This document shows, piece by piece, positions 1 through 5,062 of a stretch of 5,352 bases of DNA; within the stretch, counting starts at the first letter, position 1, and each line of letters begins with the position of its first letter. The DNA is from CAADGU01 sp964581605 (GTDB lineage Bacteria > Chloroflexota > Anaerolineae > Promineifilales > Promineifilaceae). The DNA lies in contig CAZOPF010000187.1 of NCBI GenBank assembly GCA_964581605.1, positions 1 through 5,352 on the forward strand. The letters are read 5' to 3'. The position numbers were made by a program, and so were the translations under genes. The notes under the pieces are model-generated. The model was given only the letters and a program-made list of their open reading frames with translations. It had not been told where the DNA came from and ran no database searches.

Positions 1-1286
1 CACACGGCCGTACCATTGGCCTGCGTGGTGGTGGCAACAGTTACGGGGACGCCGCCCTGAACGACGAGAACATCGTCCTGGATATGCGGCGGATGAATCG
101 GGTGCTGGCGTGGGAACCGGGCAACGGCCGTCTCACCGTCGAACCCGGCGTCACGCTGCAACGCGCCTGGGAATACACCGTTGAAGATGGCTGGTGGATT
201 CCCGTGGCCACCGGCACCATGAAAATCACCGTCGGCGGCGGCGCGGCCATGAACGTGCATGGCAAAAACGCCTGGAAAATTGGCACCTTTGGCGAACACA
301 TTGCCCAGTTTGATCTGATGCTGCCTTCTGGCGAAATCCTGACGTGCAGCCGCGAGCAAAATAGCGACCTCTTCCACGCCGCCATTGGTGGTTTTGGCAT
401 GTTGGGTGTTTTCACCAGCCTCACCCTGCAACTCAAGCGCGTCTACTCTGGCCTGCTGGAAGTGGAAGGCTTCACCCGCCCCAATCTCCACGAGACAATG
501 GCCTACTTTGCCGACCATCTGCATGACTCTGACTACCTGGTGGCCTGGCTGGATGCGTTTAGCAAGGGCAAGGCACTCGGCCGTAGCGAATTGCACCGCG
601 CCCACTACCTGCGCCCCGGCGCCGACCCCCACCCCACCCAAACCCTGCGCCTGGACAACCAACACGTGCCGCCGGACATCATGGGCTTTTTCCCGCGTTC
701 GGCATTGTGGCGCTTTCAGGTTCCCTTTTGGAATTACGTCGGTATGCGTTTTGTGAACATGGGCAAGTATTATGCTGCCCGCCGCAAAGGGCACATCAAT
801 TACCGTGAAGCGCACGGCGTTTATCATTTTTTGCTTGATTCGTTGGATTGGAAACGGCCGTTTGGCAAAGGTGGCCTCATTCAATATCAACCCTTTGTCC
901 CGGCCGAAAACGCGGAAAAGGCGTTCACCGAAATTTTGCAGCTAGGCCAGAAACACGGCCTGCCCAACTTCCTGACGGTGATGAAACGGCACAAACCCGA
1001 CCCATTCCTCATCAGCTATGGGGTGGATGGCTATTCGCTGGCGATGGATTGGAAGGTGACAAAGGGCAACCGGGAGCGGTTGGTGCAGCTGACACGCGAG
1101 ATGGATGAGATTGTGCTGGCGCACAACGGCCGTTTCTATTTTGCCAAAGATAGCGTCCTGCGCCCGGAAGTGGCCCGCGCCTATTTGGGCGAAGCGACCA
1201 TTGCCCGCTTCCGCGCCCTCAAACAACGCTGCGACCCCGATGGAGTTTTAGAAACTAATCTTTGGCGGCGCATTTTCTCTGGCTGA
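1..1286 (+). CDS. FAD-linked oxidoreductase, DprE1-like (5' end outside window)
   Basis: The reading frame is open to the left edge (first full codon at 3, His-Gly-Arg), and 427 residues are visible. The ATG at 84 is not the start, because the FAD-pyrophosphate motif RGGGNSYGDAALN lies upstream of it at visible residues 8-20. Other FAD_binding_4 signatures follow: GTMKITVGGG and MNVHGKN at about 71-89, FGEHIAQFDLMLPSG at about 96-110 and FHAAIGGFGMLG near 124-135. The C-terminal half resembles decaprenylphosphoryl-beta-D-ribose 2'-oxidase (DprE1): GYSLAMDW near 343-350, the AKDS lysine at about 382 and a terminal DPDGVLETNLWRR. No histidine sits in the SYGD motif where covalent members carry one, so FAD is probably non-covalent. 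Compared with DprE1 (about 460 residues), some 45 N-terminal residues are missing. The fold and FAD use are secure. The substrate is inferred only: a sugar or polyprenyl-sugar 2'-oxidase, or another alditol/sterol-type oxidoreductase. The next gene is convergent and unrelated. Confidence 0.88.
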   Translation, partial: HGRTIGLRGGGNSYGDAALNDENIVLDMRRMNRVLAWEPGNGRLTVEPGVTLQRAWEYTVEDGWWIPVATGTMKITVGGGAAMNVHGKNAWKIGTFGEHIAQFDLMLPSGEILTCSREQNSDLFHAAIGGFGMLGVFTSLTLQLKRVYSGLLEVEGFTRPNLHETMAYFADHLHDSDYLVAWLDAFSKGKALGRSELHRAHYLRPGADPHPTQTLRLDNQHVPPDIMGFFPRSALWRFQVPFWNYVGMRFVNMGKYYAARRKGHINYREAHGVYHFLLDSLDWKRPFGKGGLIQYQPFVPAENAEKAFTEILQLGQKHGLPNFLTVMKRHKPDPFLISYGVDGYSLAMDWKVTKGNRERLVQLTREMDEIVLAHNGRFYFAKDSVLRPEVARAYLGEATIARFRALKQRCDPDGVLETNLWRRIFSG

Positions 1287-1363
1287 CCATGCAAATATTG
1301 GTTTTTCACTACGACGACAACAGACAAAGGATCGAATGGATTTTCCGCTGGAAATTTATTCGC
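1287..1363. other. Short convergent gap between FAD enzyme and metallophosphatase
   Basis: These 77 bp separate two convergent stop codons. The only structure I see is a weak stem, TTTCC/GGAAA at 1342-1346/1350-1354, with a 3-nt loop followed by TTTATT. A strong bidirectional terminator is not evident. Confidence 0.5.
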
Positions 1364-2341
1364 TTATTCGTGTGTATCTGTCATCATGACGGTGTAGCTG
1401 TCAATTAGCTCCTCGGAACGGTTGTAAAAAGAGAAGTTGAGACAGGTCTCATTGGCCGTCACCAACAGTGCGCCAAAATCCTGGTTGTAGCGGACGGCGC
1501 TGCCGGGCACGGCCGTGCGTGCAAACGGATGAATGCGCCACCGCCCTCCTAACCCATTCACAAAGTAGACAATCTCATCGGTCATAATACGTTCGTAGGT
1601 GTGTTCATGGCCGGCCAGCACGGCCGTAGCGCCCCATTCTGCATACGGCCATTGCCGGGCCGGGTCGCTGCCATGGTTGCTCCCAGACGAATAAGGCGCA
1701 TGGTGCAGTGTCACCAATTTCCAGGGAGATGTGGAAGCGGCCAGTTGCATTTGCAGCCACTCTGCCTGGATAGAATCGGCCGTAAATCCGTCTGGCTCCT
1801 CTCCATTGCTATCCAACACAAAGAGGTGTACCGGCCCCAACACCACCTCATAGTACCGCTCATTGCCGGGCAGCGTGAAATAGTCCAGATACGGCTGCAC
1901 ATGGCCGGGATGCCAGTCATGGTTACCCAACGCCGGGAAAAAGCGGTTCGGCCCGGCGGCGCCAGGGCCATAGTCACCCACATACGGATAAATATACGGC
2001 TGATAATACTGGCCGATATTTTTATCAATAGTACTGGCTTCTCCGTCCGGGTAATTGTTGTCCCCCACCGTCAGTACCGCATCTGCCTGCCAATTATGCA
2101 CCAGTGCAGCCACATCAGCCTCCGGCCGCCCGGCATCACCAAAATCCCCAATCACCGCCAGGCGGGTATCGGCCGTACAATCGGCGGGGCTGGCAGTAAT
2201 GGGCACATCTACCGCATACACATGGCGGCCGGGGCCAAAGTTCAGCCACGCCCACACCGCCAACACGATGAGCAACCCTATCAGAAGTATTCCGCCAATC
2301 CACCGATCATACGCCTGTACTCTCTTCTGCCATGATGACAT
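1364..2341 (-). CDS. Membrane-anchored purple-acid-phosphatase-like metallophosphatase
   Basis: This 325-residue protein is predicted to hydrolyse phosphate esters with a two-metal centre. All seven purple acid phosphatase metal ligands can be placed: D66 in GDFGD, D94 and Y97 in GDNNY, N140 and H141 in GNHD, H213 in VTLHH, and H245/H247 in GHEHTYER. The Tyr ligand and the GHEHTYER block favour the purple acid phosphatase branch over generic calcineurin-like enzymes. Residues 14-33 form one hydrophobic helix preceded by K6, R7 and R13, with no clear cleavage site, so I infer an N-terminal signal anchor with the catalytic domain outside the cytoplasm. The start at 2341 is supported by GGAGGG 11 nt upstream. 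Two ACGGCCGT palindromes fall in frame as Thr-Ala-Val. It is divergent from the PHP gene and convergent with the FAD enzyme. The physiological substrate is unknown; phosphate scavenging is one possibility. Confidence 0.9.
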   Translation of the reverse strand: MSSWQKRVQAYDRWIGGILLIGLLIVLAVWAWLNFGPGRHVYAVDVPITASPADCTADTRLAVIGDFGDAGRPEADVAALVHNWQADAVLTVGDNNYPDGEASTIDKNIGQYYQPYIYPYVGDYGPGAAGPNRFFPALGNHDWHPGHVQPYLDYFTLPGNERYYEVVLGPVHLFVLDSNGEEPDGFTADSIQAEWLQMQLAASTSPWKLVTLHHAPYSSGSNHGSDPARQWPYAEWGATAVLAGHEHTYERIMTDEIVYFVNGLGGRWRIHPFARTAVPGSAVRYNQDFGALLVTANETCLNFSFYNRSEELIDSYTVMMTDTHE

Positions 2342-2352
2342 AGCTTGGAAAT

Positions 2353-2358
2353 CCCTCC
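2353..2358 (-). promoter_or_regulatory. Ribosome binding site of the metallophosphatase
   Basis: On the minus strand this reads GGAGGG, 11 nt before the ATG at 2341. It is the only clear Shine-Dalgarno match near that start and supports the chosen N-terminus just ahead of the positively charged signal-anchor region. Confidence 0.7.
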
Positions 2359-2425
2359 ATTCAATGATAGCATAACATCTATAGGACAGACTCTATTGGT
2401 TTCGGAAAACCCTTCGGGTCTTGTT

Positions 2426-2433
2426 GGGAAGAG
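2426..2433 (+). promoter_or_regulatory. Probable ribosome binding site of the PHP gene
   Basis: The purine-rich stretch GGGAAGAG lies 8 nt before the ATG at 2442. It favours that ATG over the in-frame TTG at 2421, which would add seven residues (MLGRENG) and has no comparable site. The match to the Shine-Dalgarno consensus is partial. Confidence 0.45.
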
Positions 2434-2441
2434 AAAACGGT

Positions 2442-3545
2442 ATGGAGCTATTTGAAGTTGTTGGCAATATGCACATGCACACGCCCTATTCGGACGGGGA
2501 GAAGTGGCACGCCGAAATTGCGGCCGACGCCATTGCCGCCGGGCTGGACTTTATTATTGTCACCGACCACAACGTGTGGGTGGATGGGGTGGAGGGGTAT
2601 TACGAAAATGAACACGGCCGTGTCCTCCTCCTCACTGGTGAAGAAGTGCATCATGTCCGGCGGGAGCCGCAGGCCAGCCATTTGCTCGTTTACGGGGCGG
2701 AACGAGAGCTTTCACCCTGCGCCCCCAACCCCCAAGAACTGCTCAATGCCGCCCGCGCCTGTGGGGGCTACACCTTTCTGGCGCATCCCCATGAAAAAGA
2801 TTGCCGCCTCTTTCCGTATCCAAACCTGGGTTGGCGTGATTGGGAAATTGAAGGTTTCACCGGCCTGGAATTGTGGAATTACATGTCCAGCTTTGTGTGC
2901 CGATTGGCTGAAGAGCTTAACAAACTACCCGTGCAAAATGGGATTTTGGATAAGTTAACGGCCATTTGGGTGGCCCTGAACCCGGAAAAATATATCAACT
3001 TTCCCGAACCGGAAACGCTGGCATTGTGGGATGAATGGCTGTCCCAGGGCAAAGAAGTGCCCGTCGTCGGCAACAGTGATGCACATGGAACGCCGTTCCA
3101 TCTGGGGCCTTTGCACCGCCTCATCTACCCCTACGAATACCTTTTCCGGGCTGTTAACACCCACCTGTTGCTGCCGGAACCACTCAGCGGCGATGTGGGG
3201 CGGGACAAGCTGTTGATTTTGCGAGCCATTGGCAAGGGGTATGGGTGGGTGGCGTATGATTTGCCGCACCCGACCAAAGGATTCCGGTTTACGGGTCACG
3301 GCCGTACCAAAGGGCATATGGGCCAGCGCGTCCAGATGGATATGGGGGCCACCTTGCAAGCCATAGCCCCCACCCGCGCCCACATTCGCCTCATCCGGCA
3401 TGGAGAGGTAGTCGCCAGCATCGAAAACGAGACCAACCTGACCTACACGCCCATCGAACCGGGCGCGTACCGCGTTGAATGTACCATCCCTTTCCAGGGT
3501 AAAGAGCGCGGCTGGATTTATAGCAATCCAATTTACCTCTGGTAA
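2442..3545 (+). CDS. PHP-domain metal-dependent phosphoesterase
   Basis: This protein has 367 residues from the ATG at 2442. The N-terminal region is a PHP (polymerase and histidinol phosphatase) domain with its metal-binding motifs in order: HMHTPYSDG (H11, H13, D18), TDHN (D42, H43), GEEVHH (E67, E68, H70, H71), H80, AHPH (H115, H117) and NSDAHG (D213, H215). Such domains use two or three metal ions to hydrolyse phosphoester bonds; relatives include the CehA/McbA-type hydrolases, so another ester or amide bond is possible. Between H117 and N211 lies a long Trp/Leu-rich stretch (about 130-200) that is probably an insertion covering the active site. The last 110 residues, ending in ERGWIYSNPIYLW, look like a beta-sandwich and lack catalytic motifs. 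No signal peptide is seen, so it is probably cytoplasmic. The TAA stop is the first three bases of the downstream octamer repeat. The exact substrate cannot be read from the sequence. Confidence 0.9.
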   Translation: MELFEVVGNMHMHTPYSDGEKWHAEIAADAIAAGLDFIIVTDHNVWVDGVEGYYENEHGRVLLLTGEEVHHVRREPQASHLLVYGAERELSPCAPNPQELLNAARACGGYTFLAHPHEKDCRLFPYPNLGWRDWEIEGFTGLELWNYMSSFVCRLAEELNKLPVQNGILDKLTAIWVALNPEKYINFPEPETLALWDEWLSQGKEVPVVGNSDAHGTPFHLGPLHRLIYPYEYLFRAVNTHLLLPEPLSGDVGRDKLLILRAIGKGYGWVAYDLPHPTKGFRFTGHGRTKGHMGQRVQMDMGATLQAIAPTRAHIRLIRHGEVVASIENETNLTYTPIEPGAYRVECTIPFQGKERGWIYSNPIYLW

Positions 3546-3617
3546 TTCAGTAATTGGGTAATGGAGTAATTTGAGACCCACCAATTACCCAATTACCCAA
3601 TTACCCAATTACCTGAA
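3543..3617. repeat. Octamer-built imperfect inverted repeat filling the PHP-SDR gap
   Basis: The right half holds four tandem octamers: AATTACCC at 3583, 3591 and 3599, and AATTACCT at 3607. The left half holds four degenerate octamers in the opposite orientation: TAATTCAG 3543, TAATTGGG 3551, TAATGGAG 3559 and TAATTTGA 3567. Bases 3546-3571 pair with 3591-3617 over 24 base pairs, with one bulge (3612) and two mismatches (3563, 3565), around a 19-nt loop. The first left unit begins with the TAA stop of the PHP gene, and the right arm ends immediately before the ATG at 3618. In RNA it would be a strong hairpin and might terminate or attenuate transcription, though it lacks a following U-run. 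Because the right arm is tandem, several pairing registers are possible. Whether it is a mobile, REP-like or regulatory element is unknown. Confidence 0.9.
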
Positions 3618-4412
3618 ATGGCTTCTCCCCTCACCAACAAAGTCATCCTTATTACCGGCGCATCAGCGGGAATTGGGCGGGCGACGGCCGTCGCCCTGGC
3701 TCAATCTGGCGCACATGTTGCCCTCGTTGCCCGGCGGCAGGAGCGGCTGGAGGCGCTGGTGGAGGAGTTGGCAGCTTTTCCCGGCCAATGCCTGGCAATT
3801 GCCGGGGATGTGGGCGATGAGGCGTTTGCGCACACGGCCGTGAGCCAAACCATCACCACCTTTGGCCGCCTGGATGTGCTGATTAACAACGCCGGGCTGG
3901 GGCATCGCAACCAATTGGCGGAAATGCCATCCGCCGATATGCACCGCCTGTGGGATACGAACGTTATGGGGGTGCTCTATTTTACGCAGGCGGCCATTCC
4001 CCAGATGAAGCAGCAAGGCGGGGGCCACATCATCAACATTTCCTCCATTGTCAGCCAACGGCCGTTGCCCAATATGGGCCTCTACTGCGCCAGCAAAACG
4101 GCCGTCAATTTCATCAGCCGGGCACTGCGGATGGAGCTACGGCCGTATCACATTCGCGTTACGGTGGTTTATCCCGGCCGCACCCTCACCGAATTCGGTG
4201 AGGCCCTGTTAGGCGACAAACGCACCAACCCCACCGCCCTGGCCCGCGTCTCCTCCGAGCGCGTAGCCCAGGCCATTGCCAAATCCATCACCACCGGCAA
4301 AACCGAGGTGTATGTCACCTGGACAGACTGGCTTTTTACCCATTTCAACCGCCTGTTTCCCCGTGCTACCGATTGGCTGGTCGAGCACATTGCCCGGCGG
4401 CGTAACAATTGA
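3618..4412 (+). CDS. Classical short-chain dehydrogenase/reductase (SDR)
   Basis: This 264-residue NAD(P)-dependent oxidoreductase has a full set of classical SDR motifs: the nucleotide-binding TGASAGIG at 13-20, NNAG at 90-93, N115, the catalytic S143 in NISSIVS, the YCASK pair Y156/K160 and PG at 186-187. Arg39-Arg40 at the end of the second strand suggest a preference for NADP(H). The C-terminal 30 residues (TDWLFTHFNRLFPRATDWLV) are hydrophobic and amphipathic, extending past the usual core, and could associate with a membrane or form a substrate lid. The start is placed at 3618 because Leu-Thr-Asn-Lys-Val leads straight into the first Rossmann strand. No Shine-Dalgarno sequence precedes it; the octamer inverted repeat does. 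Five ACGGCCGT copies lie inside the gene, more than in any neighbour. The substrate (a ketone/alcohol, steroid or sugar) cannot be inferred. Confidence 0.93.
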   Translation: MASPLTNKVILITGASAGIGRATAVALAQSGAHVALVARRQERLEALVEELAAFPGQCLAIAGDVGDEAFAHTAVSQTITTFGRLDVLINNAGLGHRNQLAEMPSADMHRLWDTNVMGVLYFTQAAIPQMKQQGGGHIINISSIVSQRPLPNMGLYCASKTAVNFISRALRMELRPYHIRVTVVYPGRTLTEFGEALLGDKRTNPTALARVSSERVAQAIAKSITTGKTEVYVTWTDWLFTHFNRLFPRATDWLVEHIARRRNN

Positions 4413-4417
4413 AAGGG

Positions 4418-4423
4418 TATAAT
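4418..4423 (+). promoter_or_regulatory. Candidate -10 element of the deaminase gene
   Basis: A perfect TATAAT lies 6 bp after the SDR stop codon. No good -35 exists at 16-18 bp spacing (the nearest candidate, TTGCCC at 4390-4395, is 22 bp away), and there is no TG extension. An ACGGCCGT copy starts at the next base, so a start site 6-8 nt downstream would fall at the end of the palindrome and give a leader of about 30 nt. Confidence 0.45.
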
Positions 4424-4442
4424 ACGGCCGTAACCACACTAC

Positions 4443-4450
4443 AAGGAGGT
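4443..4450 (+). promoter_or_regulatory. Strong ribosome binding site of the deaminase gene
   Basis: AAGGAGGT is a full-length match to the anti-Shine-Dalgarno sequence, 8 nt before the ATG at 4459, and fixes that start. GAGG at 4446-4449 can pair with CCTC at 4455-4458 directly before the start codon (loop TTAAT), a small hairpin that might partly mask the site. Confidence 0.88.
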
Positions 4451-4458
4451 TAATCCTC

Positions 4459-5034
4459 ATGCAATTCACCATATCCTTACCTGATTGGGCTGAAGCGGAA
4501 CTGGCAAAATTACCCACACATTTGTCCACGCTAGAAGAACGGATGACGGCCGTGATCCGCTTCGCTCGCCTCAATATCGAACACAACACGGGGGGGCCGT
4601 TTGCCGCCGGTTTGTTTGAACGGGATAGCGGCAAACTGGTGGTCATTGGTGTGAATCGGGTGGTGCCCCAGCACTGCTCCTCCGCCCATGCCGAAGTAGT
4701 CACGCTCTCCCTGGCGCAGCAGCAGTTGGGCACATTTGACCTGGGTGGGCCAGGAATGCCCGCTTATCAGTTGGTGGTGAACTGGCGGCCGTGTGCCATG
4801 TGTTATGGCGCGGCGGTCTGGTCAGGTGTGCGCTCACTGGCAATTGCCGGCAGCGGCCCGGAACTGGAAGCCATCACCGGCTTTGACGAAGGCCCCATCC
4901 ACCCCCATTGGCAAGCAGAACTGGAAAAACGGGGCATTGAGGTGATTGATGGGGTGCTGACGCAGGATGCGGTAGCCGTTTTTGAACAATTCAGAGAGAG
5001 TGGGGCGCTGGTGTATAACGGCCGTTTGGGGTAA
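4459..5034 (+). CDS. Zinc-dependent nucleoside/cytidine-type deaminase
   Basis: This 191-residue protein belongs to the cytidine/deoxycytidylate deaminase fold, which removes an amino group from a base, nucleoside or related compound using a zinc-bound water. The active-site motifs are intact: HAE at 77-79 (H77 zinc ligand, E79 proton shuttle) and PCAMC at 111-115 (C112 and C115 zinc ligands). GGPFAAG at 45-51 matches the GGPFGA motif typical of guanine deaminase and TadA-like members. Before it, about 40 residues (LPDWAEAELAKLPTHLSTLEERM) form an N-terminal helical extension longer than in GuaD or TadA. The segment AITGFDEGPI near 145-155 resembles uncharacterised nucleoside deaminases, so I assign no symbol. 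It is likely cytoplasmic, with its own -10 element and strong ribosome site. Two in-frame ACGGCCGT copies lie near its ends. It is convergent with the SDR fragment, 28 bp away. Confidence 0.9.
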   Translation: MQFTISLPDWAEAELAKLPTHLSTLEERMTAVIRFARLNIEHNTGGPFAAGLFERDSGKLVVIGVNRVVPQHCSSAHAEVVTLSLAQQQLGTFDLGGPGMPAYQLVVNWRPCAMCYGAAVWSGVRSLAIAGSGPELEAITGFDEGPIHPHWQAELEKRGIEVIDGVLTQDAVAVFEQFRESGALVYNGRLG

Positions 5035-5062
5035 GCCCAGATGATACCGGCTCACTCGTCTT

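Larger units (their letters stand above)
2342..2441. promoter_or_regulatory. Divergent intergenic region between metallophosphatase and PHP gene
   Basis: These 100 bp must carry the 5' ends of both divergent genes. They contain an imperfect direct repeat, TCTATAGG at 2378-2385 and TCTATTGG at 2392-2399 (7 of 8 matching, 14-bp period). They also contain two small overlapping inverted repeats: GGTTT/AAACC at 2398-2402/2407-2411 and ACCC/GGGT at 2409-2412/2416-2419. I could not find a convincing paired -35/-10 for either direction. The direct repeat could be an operator, but that is speculation. Confidence 0.4.
4..5025. repeat. Highly iterated 8-bp palindrome ACGGCCGT, 16 copies
   Basis: Exact copies start at 4, 124, 854, 1126, 1509, 1620, 2614, 3298, 3684, 3834, 4058, 4098, 4139, 4424, 4546 and 5018. 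One-mismatch forms are TCGGCCGT at 577, 1776 and 2169 and GCGGCCGT at 4785. An unbiased random sequence of this length would hold about 0.08 copies. All complete genes carry copies and only one copy (4424) is intergenic. By my count about 26 CGGCCG hexamers occur and 16 of them have the A...T flanks, so the full octamer is favoured, not just the GC core. This parallels HIP1 (GCGATCGC) in cyanobacteria; its function is unknown. Confidence 0.95.

Noticed and set aside
84..86. ATG as the start of the FAD oxidoreductase
   Set aside because: The essential RGGGNSYGD motif is encoded upstream in the same open frame, so the start lies before the window.
1342..1357. Hairpin TTTCC-GCT-GGAAA as a terminator for the FAD gene
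   Set aside because: The stem is only five mostly A-T pairs and no uninterrupted T-run follows, so it is too weak to call.
1601..2335. 244-codon open frame on the + strand, antisense to the metallophosphatase
   Set aside because: It has no recognisable motif, and the opposite strand carries a protein with every purple acid phosphatase ligand in place. It is a shadow of that gene.
2955..3584. 209-codon open frame on the - strand opposite the PHP gene
   Set aside because: No domain or ribosome site is seen; the + strand frame holds clear PHP motifs through the same region.
3583..3614. Tandem octamers as a CRISPR array
   Set aside because: The units are 8 bp and directly adjacent with no spacers, and no cas gene is present.
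3571..3843. 90-codon + frame beginning in the octamer repeat (NYPITQLPNYL)
   Set aside because: Its N-terminus is translated tandem repeat, and the rest overlaps the SDR out of frame. It is an artefact of the repeat.
3618..4412. SDR as a DprE2 partner of the DprE1-like enzyme
   Set aside because: It lies over 2 kb away with an opposite-strand gene and a PHP gene between, and its motifs are those of generic classical SDRs.
5035..5062. Terminator between the deaminase and the SDR fragment
   Set aside because: The 28-bp gap shows no inverted repeat that I could find.
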